From contig JANEZZ010001872.1 in assembly GCA_026122225.1 (NCBI GenBank), forward strand, positions 186,001 through 250,000: a DNA stretch of 64,000 bases, in the 5' to 3' direction. How positions within the stretch are numbered: the stretch's first letter is position 1; every line of letters begins with the position of its first letter. The notes below the pieces were generated by a model. The model worked only from the letters and a program-made list of their open reading frames with translations. It was not told the DNA's origin and made no database searches. The stretch comes from Heloderma charlesbogerti (Eukaryota; Chordata; Lepidosauria; Squamata; Helodermatidae). Below are positions 24,301-34,048 of the stretch, piece after piece. The position numbers and the translations under genes are program-made.

Positions 24301-24658
24301 TAGGGATGTACGAGAATTGCATTTTGGTTTGTTTGTGACCAGAACTTGCCCTATTTCCACCCCCAAACACAAACATGGATGCATTTTGTGAGCAAAGCTC
24401 GCACATTCCTGAGCTTGTGATACTGGTTCAAAAAATGCATACTTCGAAGGGGGAAAAAGTGCATTTTTACACCTTAGTCAATGAGGGGAAAGTACACATT
24501 TGGGTGTATACTTTAAAACATGCACACCTTTATGCATACCGTTCCTGGTAGAAAAAAAAGAAAGCTTGCAGACAGGAACGGAAATAAGGTGGGCTAAGCA
24601 CTGAGGTAGGACTCGGGGAATCTCAATGAGTCAAGCTTTGCTTATTCTCCCATCCTTA
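24301..24658. mobile_element. Candidate TAGGGATG...CATCCTTA hAT MITE of another family
   Basis: It starts TAGGGATGTACG and ends CATCCTTA. The interior is AT-rich and holds weak inverted GTGCATTTT motifs. The flanking 8-mers do not match convincingly, so boundaries or integrity are uncertain. Confidence 0.3.
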
Positions 24659-25007
24659 TTATATCTTTGTTTAGTTGATCTGGGTCAGAAAAAGAGGCTT
24701 TAGTAGAAAGAGGGAAGTGTACTATTAGACACAATGTGTTAATATGTATATAATTCGGCTAGATTGATGAATCACTGTGTCGCACAGTGTTTCTGCAGTC
24801 AGGAAATCATCTGGAGATCTTTGCGACTTACTTTCAAATCTCTGCATCTGTTCTCTGCTCCCTACACCAGCAGCACCAGCAGCAGCAGATGGTGTCAGGC
24901 AGGTCAGTTTGAAAAGAATAATTTCTGTTTTGATGAAAGATGCCTGCCAGTACCCTGAGATAAAGTCAGGGTATTATGGTATGACTTCAGCTTGCAAGAG
25001 GCAGTGC

Positions 25008-25372
25008 AGGTTCCAAGTTTTGGGGGCCGTCGGGCAAGGTACCCTCCATGGGCCCCTCCCTCAGAGAGTCTCCCTTTCCATCACCACTGTCACCATCTGC
25101 TGTTACTCCTGCTCCCCGTTCTCATCATTGCCACCACTTGCTTGCTTGAGAGGGAGAGAGCCAGGGAGCACGTAGGCAGTACTGCTGCTGCTTGTCACAC
25201 CGCCACCTCTGTCTGGGCCAGAGAGTGAGAGGCAGGTGAACAAGCAGACTGCAACAGCGAAGAGGAGGAGCGAGGCCAGGGGGCTCTTGTCAGTGGGCCC
25301 CTGCTGAGGTGTGGGCCCTCAGCAGGTGCCCAACTAGGGCTACCCTCCATGCCAGTTCTGGCAAGGGAGTAT
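25008..25372 (+). repeat. Interspersed repeat, direct copy of the 18588-18932 family
   Basis: It shares ordered blocks with the reverse complement of 18588-18932, about 6 kb away. Reading frames here are not conserved between the copies, so it is treated as non-coding. Confidence 0.55.
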
Positions 25373-25485
25373 GCTCCTGTTTACTTTTCTCTTCTTCCTG
25401 CCCTTTTCTCTTTTTTAAGCAAGAGTGGACAAGTAAGGCTTCAGTCCTAAACACTCTTATGAGAGAGTATGCCCCACTGAGAGTT

Positions 25486-25841
25486 GTTGTTGTTGTTCAG
25501 TCGTTCAGTCGTGTCCGACTCTTCGTGACCCCATGGACCATAGCACGCCAGGCCTTCCTTTCCTACGCTCTCTCCCGGAGTGTGCTCAAGTTCATATTCA
25601 TTGCATCGGTGATGCTATCTAGCCATCTCATCCTCTGCCGTCCCTTTCTCCTTTTGCCTTCAGTCTTTCCCAGCATCAGGGTCTTTTCCAGGGAGTTTTC
25701 TCTTCGCATTAGGTGGCCAAAATATTTGAGCTTCAGCTTCAGTATCTGTCCTTCCAATGAGCAGTCAGGGTTGATTTCCTTTAGGATGGACTGATTTGAC
25801 CTCCTTGCAGTCCAGGGGACTCGTAAGAGTCTTCTCCAGCA
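25486..25841 (-). mobile_element. BovB LINE 3' end, 5'-truncated, with target duplication
   Basis: On the minus strand it encodes the BovB C-terminal segment (NQSILKEINPDC, YFGHLMRREN, RMRWLDSITDAMN) and ends with a GTTGTTGTT tail complement. Flanks carry a 10-bp duplication, ACTGAGAGTT, at 25476-25485 and 25842-25851, showing a target-primed insertion of a 356-bp 3' fragment. The target was a sequence containing the ACTTCTGAGTAA motif, which recurs in the tandem array near 29.8 and 33.0 kb. Confidence 0.9.
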
Positions 25842-25950
25842 ACTGAGAGTTACTTCTGAGTAAATCTGCACAGGATTGTTCTTTAAAGCAAATATTTATT
25901 ATATAGCCAGGCAGGTGCTTTGCATGGAACACAATGGGAAGAGAGTTAAT

Positions 25951-26033
25951 TCATAGAATCTTAGAAGAGCAGGGTTGGAAGGGGCCTACAAGGCCATCAA
26001 GTCCAACCCCCTGCTCAATGCAGGAATCCAAGT
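25951..26033 (-). mobile_element. CR1 LINE 3' end
   Basis: This is the reverse complement of a squamate/avian-type CR1 3' terminus: GTTGGACTTGATGGCC, GGCCCCTTCCAACCC, then the ATTCTATGA terminal motif. Confidence 0.8.
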
Positions 26034-26809
26034 TCAAATGAAATTCAATTTCATTTAGCTGTATGAAGTGGCTGAAATGCAGCGACCTTACAATCCCTGG
26101 CACCATTGTTCCTAGTCAAGAGCAAGGCATCACAATCTACCCTCATGCTGTTATAACAATTGGGGTTTGTCCATTCTAAGTGAAATCTCCCTTTTTCATT
26201 GTCTGTTATAAGTGAAACCCCCCTTCATGACCAGTTCACACACAAACAATTGATAGCAAGTAAGGTAATGTGCTTAGCACTTGATGAACTTGATTGCCAT
26301 AATGGGTACTGGAACGTCTATTCAATAACCCCTTTCAGGCATCAGTCACATGGAGGGCTTCCATGGGTATGAAGAGGCAGTGCGTACACCATTGACCTTG
26401 CCCTCAATGTTGTGCACTTTCTTCACTCCTGCCCCTGAAGTCCCCACATTGAGCATGGATGTCGGCATAGCTGAAGTCTATGAACGTAGACCTCTACACA
26501 CATAGGCTTCTCCTAGGCAGACATCCTAGGAGAACACATGGATGTCAAAGGATGGAGCCAAGGAGCTGTGTGACCTTTGGGATGGGGCCAGTGGCACAGC
26601 CTTGCTGATTAACACATGAGCTGACGATGGATGTAGTTGTTAAGAACTGTTGTATCCTCTTGACATCAATATACAGGAAAAGGTTACAAATTAAGATCTT
26701 ATATCACTTTCTATGACAGAATGCATTCATTCAAACTCTCTGGTCTACCCCATTTATTGCTATTTTTATTTATGATATGTTCAGTTTCTTGAGTGGCTCA
26801 CCACATATA
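26034..26809. other. Unassigned stretch
   Basis: Nothing recognised. Confidence 0.4.
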
Positions 26810-26811
26810 GG

Positions 26812-26906
26812 GTTGGATTTAGCGTAGAGCCACTGAAATCAATTACTAACATAACCCCCTTTTATTTCAGTGGGTCTACGTATGGCTAAGTCTGGATCTA
26901 CCCCTA
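26812..26906. mobile_element. Foldback MITE fragment (GTTGGATT...GGATCTAC family)
   Basis: It is an imperfect palindrome: GTTGGATTTAGCGTAGAGCC on the left and GGGTCTACGTATGGCTAAGT then GGATCTAC on the right, with CACTGAAATCA against TTTCAGTGG. The same family is clearer at 34552-34666. Confidence 0.55.
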
Positions 26907-28036
26907 AAATATCAGTATACAATAATAAAATGCAATAACCAGAAATATTTTTTCTTGACAAGTAATTCACATTAAAATTAAGGTGATTAAAATTCACATG
27001 ATCATGTGATGGCGTGGTACTGTGAAATGCTTATATGCCTGTACCACCACTTTCATGTGTTGAGTTCCCTCTCGTGCTCTGTAATGTCTAGTGCAAGTTG
27101 TCCCAGTGTCATGATACAGGGTATTTCTCCCTCCTGCCAGTAGAAACCAATGATGTGGAGTGGGAAGAAGCAGGGAACCACACAGATATACTAGGCATTA
27201 CAGAAGACAAATTGGAGACTTGACACAAGGCTGCCATTTTCAGCAGTGGTCACACAACCATTTCACTCAGTGACACCATCATATGGTAAATGCAGTTATG
27301 GTGTGGATAATCTGTCACAGAAAGTGCTCCAGGATCTCACTTTAATCTTCTTTCCTTGCAACATTCCACTGACAGGTATTAAAAGCATATAAATCAAGGC
27401 CACATTAAAAAAAGAAGAACAAAACACTTTAATTTTATGACACATACAGCACATTTAACACGAACGCTGTCGCAAGTCTGCTTTTTTAGAATTAGTCAAT
27501 AAAAATCAGTTGGACAGTAATTGATAGCTCTTCATTCTTATTGTGTTTAAATTATGCAATTATCAGTGCTGGCCTCTGGGTTGCTATTAAAATGTGCATA
27601 GGAAATGGAAGAGCCACAGATCATGTTGCCGCCATGTGTCTTTCCTTGAAGGAAAAGCAGAACAGTGAAACAAATGCATTTTGTCTGGCTATTGTTCCCT
27701 TTCTACTGCCTCCCCAAAAGAGGGAGAAAGAGTACTGTTCTTTCTTCTCTGAGTTAAAAGTTCCTCCTCTACCAAATCCTGTTTATATTGAATTAGGGGT
27801 GTCGGAGGAACCTGTCTGGGGTGGTGGAGCTTGCCGGGCTTTCATCACCTCCCCACCCCCCCGACTTTGGCTCGTTTCCCTGCAAGATGGCCCAACTCTA
27901 CTGGCACAAGTTGGGCCAGCTCATGGATTTTCCCAAGTTTTAACATTTCAGTAAATAGAATTGTGCACAAATTGCAGCTGAAATTTGCATAAATTGTACA
28001 ATATTTGCCCCACAATTTGCGCACATTTCTATTTAC
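26907..28036. other. Mostly unassigned stretch
   Basis: No gene is recognised. TAGGGGTGTC at 27794 may be the left end of an hAT-like element. Repeated AAATTGCAG/AAATTTGC words near 27960-28030 resemble the interior of the element at 54012-54455. Confidence 0.35.
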
Positions 28037-28037
28037 G

Positions 28038-28075
<38 letters not shown>
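28037..28075 (+). repeat. (GTT)13 microsatellite
   Basis: An uninterrupted GTT trinucleotide run. Confidence 0.95.
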
Positions 28076-28199
28076 ATTTTAAGGGGGAAAGTCCCCAGAT
28101 TTCAGGAAAAGCTCCGTGGCTTGGGCCACAAAGTTGGGTACTCACTGGGAGTCTGTTGAGCCCCCAAAGGGCCAGATTGCACAGCTACAGACATCACTA

Positions 28200-28590
28200 G
28201 ATGGAATGTCCTTGCTGCCTGCCTGAAGCAGTGAAAGAGAACTTCAGGCCTAGGGCCAGCTTTGCCTCTCCTGGGGTCCCAAACTGGCCCTCTTGGGTCC
28301 CCCAGATGGCCAAGCCCCCTTCCCCTGGCCCCATCATCTTTCCCTCAACCACTGATTGTTTGGTGGTTTCCTGGCTTTTGTGCAGCTGTTCCCACTGCAG
28401 AAGGTTAAAATACTGCCTCTAAGGCATACTTATGGGCAGTAAGAGCTTTAAGCTAAAATATGCTGGTATTTGGGTGGGTTGCCCTGCCCCTTTTGCCTTT
28501 GGACCCACCCACCACTGGAATGCGCCCCCCCCCCAAGTTTCTCTGAAATTGAATTTGGCTCTCAGGCTGAAAGAGGTTCTGTCCCCCTGC
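28200..28590 (-). mobile_element. hAT/Charlie-like DNA element fragment, minus strand
   Basis: The reverse complement starts CAGGGGGACAGAACCTCTTT and follows the block order of 10614-10985 (CAGCC, GAGCCAAATTC, TGGTGGG, CTTACTGCC, CCAGGAAACCAC, GGCCATCTGGGG). It extends further at its far end than that copy. Confidence 0.55.
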
Positions 28591-28828
28591 TGAAAAAGAT
28601 CACAGTTCCATTATTTGATATTTTGCACCACTGATGGGGGAAAAGTGGTTTCAGATGGCCACTAGCACTATCTCACTTAAGCCTGGCCCAACCCATCATG
28701 TAGGGGATGAAAAGGACTAGGCTGAGAAGTCTTTGATCCAATGGAGTCTTTGATCCAATGGAGGCTCCCCCTGGTGGAAGGGGGAAGCAATTTTCATTGA
28801 ATCCCCTTTCTTCTTAAAGCCTCCAATG

Positions 28829-29290
28829 TGTCATGCCTGACCCAAGGCCCAGATGACTCTTTGGATGAAGATTCAGAGACTGTGGTGTCTAACAATCCTG
28901 TGGATCCATCTGATACTACTGATACCCCTGGCACCTCCCGGGAAGCTACACTGGATCCTCCAGTACTCGTGGAATCTGAGGAACCCCTGGATGGGGCCCC
29001 TGAGGGCCATACATCCCCTGTCTGTCACTGTGCTCTGAAAACTTGCTGGCTTTGACCTTGGACTGACTTGACCTTGCTCCTTGCCTGCTCCTTGACTGAA
29101 CTGGACATTGTGGACTTTGGGGGTTTTCAGCTTAGGACCATTATTCCCTATCCAAGCCCAGGGTTGTTTCCACCAGCAATTTACTCCAACCTGGCTGCCC
29201 GGTGAGGTCTCTGTGTTTCCATGATGTCATGGCCATTCAGCACCAGCCCTGCATTTTAACACAGAAAAACAACTTCTTCTGAGACTGGTT
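28829..29290 (+). repeat. Possible LTR-type repeat beginning TGTCATG
   Basis: TGTCATGCCTGACCC opens a segment with a 75-codon acidic frame (DDSLDEDSETV, TDTPGTSREA) followed by CTTGACC/GGACTTTGG-rich sequence. It resembles the start of 12895 on the minus strand. The frame has no recognised domain, and no LTR end or coding region is seen. Confidence 0.25.
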
Positions 29291-29552
29291 ATAGTCTGAC
29301 TTTTCCAGCTTACTTCGGCTCCATTACTGACCTGTTTCCACAGCCGCACTGGGTGTGGTATCATAGTCCTGCCCATGGGGCATGTAGCCTGGCCTTTGTG
29401 GGTGTGTCATTCTGACCTCAGTGACCCAACCCTTTTCTTCCCTGTTTTCCAGAAGTCTCATTGCCATTTTGCAGCAGGATACTGAGGGAGCAACATTTAA
29501 AACATCACTGAAAATAAGCAGTAGAACACAGCCCATGACCCCAGTCAAGGGG

Positions 29553-30070
29553 TGTTTTCTCCCAATGTGCTGAGTCAGGCTTGCCCTCTCAATGCAATTT
29601 ATTTACCACAAAAATAACAGAGAAGCCCCTCAGTTGACAGGGCACATATCAAAGCCCTCAGTTCCTTAAATGCGATTAAGCGTGATCTCAAGGCTCCAGT
29701 CCATTGCCTTAGGACGTAACTCCTTCACAGTTTCCATATAGGGATCCTGTGCATTAAAATGGGGGCTGGTTTTCGGTCTCTTTCCCACAACAAACCCATT
29801 AGTGTCTCCTCAGAAGTAACTCCCATTGTGCTGAATGAGGCTTGCCTTTGTATGCCCGCATCAGAACTTACAGAGATTCACCTTCAACTGAAATGGCACA
29901 CATTAAAGCCCAATTCCTTAAGTGCGATTAAGTGACCAAGCGGGATTTCGAGGCTCCGATGAATTGCCTTAGGAAGAAAGTACTTCACAGCTTTGTTATA
30001 GATATCCTGTGGGTTACAATGGGGGCTGGTTTCTGTCTTTGTGTTTACTGCTTTCTTTCCCACAACAAAC
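29553..30070 (+). repeat. Two degenerate tandem units of about 255 bp
   Basis: Successive units share GCACATATCAAAGCCC / GCACACATTAAAGCCC (29642 and 29896, 254 bp apart), TTGCCTTAGGA, TACTTCACAG-type and AATGGGGGCTGG blocks, ending in CCCACAACAAAC. The array continues after PoP4 (32130-32157) and after PoP7 (32856 on), where a shorter unit is seen. Confidence 0.7.
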
Positions 30071-30574
30071 TAGGGATGTCAGAGAATTCCGCCACGGATC
30101 TCAGTGAGGCCGAATGCCAGTGCATTCGGCCCCCTGAACTCCGTGGCGGAACAGCCTGCCACCCCCCCACCCCCTGCGGATCTCCCCCAGGATGAGACTT
30201 TCCTGGGGCGGATGTTCTGGGCAGCGGCAGCTCCGGCGGCAGCGGCTGGTCTTCCGACCGGCTGCCACAGCCATTTCAGTCTTGTGGGGGGGGGGTTGTT
30301 GTTTTTTACCAGACATGACAGGCTATGTAAAGATTTACATAGCCTATCATGGCTGGGTAAAAAAAAAAAAACCTCATACACAAATGGCGGTGACTACAGG
30401 CTACGTAAAAATATTTACGTAGCCTAAAACGGTGAATCAAAAAGGGACACAAATAGCGCCCACTACGCTATTTGTGTTCCACTTTATTTTCGCAGTCATA
30501 GTCTACGTAAATATTTACGTAGATTAAGACGGCCAAAAATAAGGAACGCAAATGATGGCGGCCATAGCTGCCGC

Positions 30575-31894
30575 TAAGGATGGACAAAAGTCCCTTACCT
30601 GGTCCCGCAGCTTGCTTCGCGGTGGGGGGGAGGCGCTCCGTTTCTCCCCCCGAAATTCTTGGTGGGGGGGAGGCGCCCCACCCCTCGCTGCCGAAATTCA
30701 GGCTGGGGGGGAGCGCCCCGTCTCCCCGGCCGTGAAATAAAAAAGTAATTTTTAAAAAAAAAGTGATAGGCTACGTAACGATTTACGTAGCCTATCATGG
30801 CTGACTTTGAAAATCTAGCCGTGATAGGCTACATAAATCATTACGTAGCCTATCTAGGGGTGAACGAAAGTCCCTTACCTGTCCTCGAAGGACGTTCCCG
30901 CCTCACCCCGGCCGAAGTTTAGGCCGGGGAGGAGGCTTCCCGCCTCGCCCGGCCGCGAATGCGAAAGTTTTAAAAAAAAAAACGCCCCCTGATAGGCTAC
31001 GTGATGATTAACGTAGCCTATCACGGCTAGATCTGCAAAGTCAGCTGTGATAGGCTATGTCAATCATCACATAGCCTATCACGGGTGACTTTAAAAAAAA
31101 AAAAAGCGCGTACGCTAATGGCGGCCCCCATAGGGAGCCGCCATTCGCGTTCCTTATTTAGTCGCTGTAGTCTACGTAAATGTTTATGTAGACTACGGCG
31201 AAAATAAGGGCAACGCAAATAGCGTTGCCCTGATTTTCGCCATAGTCTACGTAAATCTTTACGTAGACTACAGCGACCAATTTTATTTTTTTTTTTAAAG
31301 TCACCCATGATAGGCTACGTGACGATTGACGTAGCCTATCAAGGCTGACTTTGCAAATCTAGCCGTGATAGGCTACATTAATCGTTACGTAGCCTATCAG
31401 GGGGCGTTTTTTTTTTCTTTGATTGGAATGGCGGCGGCCGCTCCCGCCCTGCTCGAACACCCGCCGAACCACTGGCCGGACCCGCCGCCAGGAGGGACAT
31501 TCGGTGAAGGTAAGTCCCGTCCCGGGGGGGTGTGCGGGGTGCGGGGGGGTTCGGAGGATTTCTCCCCGAAACATGTTTGGGGGGCCGAACACGTTGGCGC
31601 TAGGCCCCCCGAAGTTTCCGGGAGACATTCTCCGCCAACCCTAAGCCTATCACATTTTTTTTTTTTTTAAACTTTAAGGGGAAATGGCGGCAGCAGCAGC
31701 CGGTCGGAAGACCGGCCCCCGCCCCTGCCCCCGCCCCCGCTGAAACGCTGCCGGGACCCGCCGCCGAGAGGGACATTTGACAGAGGTAAGTCCCATCCCG
31801 GGGGGGCGGAGATTTTCCCCACCAATTTCGGCGGGCCGAATGCGTTGGCATTCGTCCTCCTGGAGATTCATGGAGAAATTCTCCACCATCCCTA
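30575..31894. mobile_element. PoP5: nested MITE inside PoP4, itself containing PoP6
   Basis: It begins TAAGGATGGACAAAAGTCCC and ends CACCATCCCTA, with duplications GCTGCCGC (30567-30574) and GCCGCCGC (31895-31902), 7 of 8. Its D end is left, carrying three GC-rich units (30620-30730). The S end is right, with the start-like AAATGGCGGC at 31682 and the outward GGTAAGT at 31786. Own length is about 523 bp after removing PoP6 and its duplication. It belongs with PoP3 and PoP15 by its end sequences. Confidence 0.9.
30855..31643. mobile_element. PoP6: innermost nested MITE, TACGTGA subfamily
   Basis: It begins TAGGGGTG and ends CAACCCTA, with a perfect duplication, AGCCTATC, at 30847-30854 and 31644-31651, created inside a hairpin arm of PoP5. 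Hairpins carry TACGTGATGATTAACGTA and TACGTGACGATTGACGTA loops instead of TACGTAAAT. The central pair is GGGCAACGC...GCGTTGCCC. S-end stem: TCTCCCCGAAAC near 31559-31572 pairs with sequence near 31607-31625. Its closest relative is PoP13. Confidence 0.92.
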
Positions 31895-32157
31895 GCCGCC
31901 GCCATTTGTGTACGTGGTTTTGGTTTGGTTTGGTTTGGTTTTTTACCCAGAGCCCTCCGTGGCCAGAAATCCGGCTGCAGACAGCTCTGGCCTGGGCCTG
32001 GCCGGCTGCTCCGTGGAGCTGCCGTGGAGCACAGCCGGCCGTGGAGGATTCCGGAGGGGAGGAACGGATCGCCTCCCCCCCACCATCAACATAATCCGCA
32101 GAAAGTTAAGTGACTTTCGTACATCCCTACAACAAACCCATTACTGTCTCATCAGAA

Positions 32158-32855
32158 TAGGGATGTACGAAAGTCACTTACCTTTTGATGAAATGTGATT
32201 CAAGGTGGGGAGGAGGCGCCCCGTCCCTCCCCCCGAAATTCTGGCCGGGGAGGAAGGCGCCTCATCCCTCCCCCCCGAAATTCTGGCCGGGGGGGAGGCG
32301 CCTCGTCCCTCCCGCCACGAATCCTGGCTGGCCAGATCTGCAAATGGCGGCAGCCGTAGCCGCCGCCGTTTGCGTTCCTGCAGTCAGCTGTGATAGGCTA
32401 CATAAATGTTTACGTAGCCTATCACAGCTGAGTAAAACAAAAAACAAAAACGCACGTACGCAAATGGTGGCGGCCATGGGCGTCGCCATTTGCGTACACG
32501 CGGTTTGTTTGTTTTTTAACTCAGCCATGATAGGCTACGTAAACATTTACGTAGCCTATCACGGTATTTTTTAAAAATCTAGCCGAGATAGGCTACGTAA
32601 ATCTTTACATAGCCTATCACATTTTTTTGTTTTTACTGGAAATGGCGGCAGCAGCAGCCGGTCAGAAGACCAGCCACAGCAGCCGCCGCCGAAGCGCCGC
32701 CAGAGCTGCCGCCGCCGCCAGGGAGATTCGCCCAAGGTAAGTCCCATCCTGGGGGGGGCGGGGGGGGCAGACCATTTTTCCACCGATTTTGGGGGGCCGA
32801 ATGCGCTGGCATTCAGCCTCCCCGAGATTCGTGGCGAAATTCTCTGACATCCCTA
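32158..32855. mobile_element. PoP7: palindromic hAT-like MITE (D left, S right)
   Basis: It begins TAGGGATGTACGAAAGTCAC and ends GACATCCCTA. Flanks CATCAGAA and (A)GTCAGAA share TCAGAA, an imperfect duplication whose register is uncertain by one base. The D end has three GC-rich units of about 43 bp (32206-32330). Then come an ATGGCGGC inverted pair (32343-32373), hairpins at 32390-32428, 32528-32562 and 32585-32622, and the S-end exon-like segment with AAATGGCGGC at 32639 and GGTAAGTCC at 32735. Confidence 0.87.
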
Positions 32856-33010
32856 GTCAGAAGTAACTCCCCTTGTGGTCAATGAGGTCCTCTGGGTTAA
32901 AATGGGGCCTGGTTTCCCTCATTGTGTTCTCTCCCCCCCCCCCCGCTTTCCCAGCACAAGCATATGTGTGTCTACTCAGAAGTAACTCCCATTGTGCTCA
33001 ATGAGGCTTG
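32856..33010 (+). repeat. Continuation of the 29.6-kb tandem array
   Basis: Two AGAAGTAACTCCC-containing blocks (about 32859 and 32981) with CAATGAGG and AAAATGGGG motifs continue the array interrupted by PoP4 and PoP7. Here the unit is only about 122 bp. Confidence 0.6.
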
Positions 33011-33236
33011 CTCCTGAAATGCAGGTGCATCTGGACTTTCAAGGAAAAGGAGAATGGGGGGAAGCCTGTCTTCACAGCAAAGCTGATCCCTTTTTAAAAA
33101 TCCGATACTCCTCCATTAGCTTCTCCTTCCATTGTCCTGGAAACACAGCGGAGGAGGCAGGACCACTGTTGAGGTAATCAGACCCAACCCAGACTCCACT
33201 CAGACTAAACACAAGGAAAGACTGGTTCAGGTGGGG

Positions 33237-33468
33237 CCAGTGGAGGCTGGTGGCTCTGATTTCGGCAGGGCTGTGAATCCATTCTGAGTTTCAGTCAGAA
33301 CCAGACAGAACTCTAAAGGAGCTGGCCAAGGTGCTAAACCTATTTTAGCAGTAGGGTTCAGCACCTTGGCTAGCTCCTTTAGAGTTCTGTCTGGTTCTGA
33401 CTGAAACTCAGAATGGATTCAGAGCCATACCAAAATCAGACAAAATCAGAGCCTCCAGCCTCCACTGG
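33237..33468. mobile_element. Near-perfect 232-bp hairpin (foldback MITE)
   Basis: Arms at about 33237-33345 and 33358-33468 pair almost completely, with CCAGTGGAGGCTGG at one tip and CCAGCCTCCACTGG at the other. The loop is about 12 bp (near TATTTTAGCAGT). CAGTGG...CCACTG ends and similar flanks (GGTGGGGCC and GGATGGGCC) suggest a transposable foldback. The exact duplication is uncertain. Confidence 0.8.
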
Positions 33469-33708
33469 ATGGGCCTTGTGGGAAGAAAGTCTCAGAGAAC
33501 AGACAGGTGAACTGCTATTATGGAAGCACAGCATGCCATGATGATCATCACTGCATGTCCTGCCTGGAGGGAGGCCACTGTCTTGTGGAGTGTCATATGA
33601 AGCATGATGCAATTGGACAGCTATGGTACTATGGACATTGGTTTGCTACTTGGTGGCTCCAGCTAGTTGTTGACCACCTTGATATTTGTATAGAATCTCA
33701 CTTGAGAT

Positions 33709-33712
<4 letters not shown>

Positions 33713-33748
<36 letters not shown>
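33713..33748 (+). repeat. (TG)n microsatellite
   Basis: About 17 TG units followed by TATC. Confidence 0.95.
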
Positions 33749-33749
<1 letters not shown>

Positions 33750-33854
33750 CCTGTGAAATTTGCACAGAGCACCATGTGAATTCCTGCAGGGTTTATTGTT
33801 TATTGTTCCACTTCCAAATCTTTTATTTATCCTTCCCCCTTCTCTCCTGTAAAG

Positions 33855-34048
33855 CTGCCTGTGTATATGCAATTACCCTTGTTACATCAGCCGTGCGAGA
33901 GGGAGTCACTGTCAACCGAATAAGTCCAGTAGGACGAAGAAGACTGGGAGCAAACATGGTTATAACTATTGTCCCATTCGCACCACTTACAGGATCAGAA
34001 AGAGAAAACAGCATTTCTGCAGCCGGTCAGGCAGAAGATGTACAATAA
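33855..34048 (+). CDS. Candidate terminal coding exon, unidentified
   Basis: A pyrimidine-rich tract (CTTCCCCCTTCTCTCCTG) ends in AAAG, which could be a 3' splice site. An open frame of about 64 codons follows to TAA at 34046-34048. It starts AACVYAITLVTSAV when read with the upstream codon and ends AAGQAEDVQ, with a basic PVGRRRLG segment in the middle. It has no similarity to the repeat families around it. I do not recognise the protein. The ORF could also be chance, since 64 open codons are not rare. No other exon is evident within the window. Confidence 0.2.

Larger units (their letters stand above)
30071..32129. mobile_element. PoP4: palindromic hAT-like MITE containing PoP5 and PoP6
   Basis: It begins TAGGGATGTC and ends CATCCCTA, with a perfect duplication, CAACAAAC, at 30063-30070 and 32130-32137. 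The element's own sequence is about 731 bp once the nested PoP5 and its duplication are removed. The S end is left (nested hairpin 30086-30152), the D end right (GTTAAGTGACTTTCGTAC). Hairpins at 30320-30350, 30397-30424 and 30500-30530 follow the shared plan. Removing PoP5 restores a continuous CTGCCGCCATTTG segment. Confidence 0.92.

Noticed and set aside
27541..27954. 137-codon plus-strand open frame
   Set aside because: No domain, spans sequence resembling an hAT-like end near 27794, and lacks splice or promoter context.
28828..29055. Acidic 75-codon frame as a host exon
   Set aside because: It lies in a TGTCATG-starting repeat that resembles a second locus at 12895 on the other strand, so it is more likely repeat-derived.
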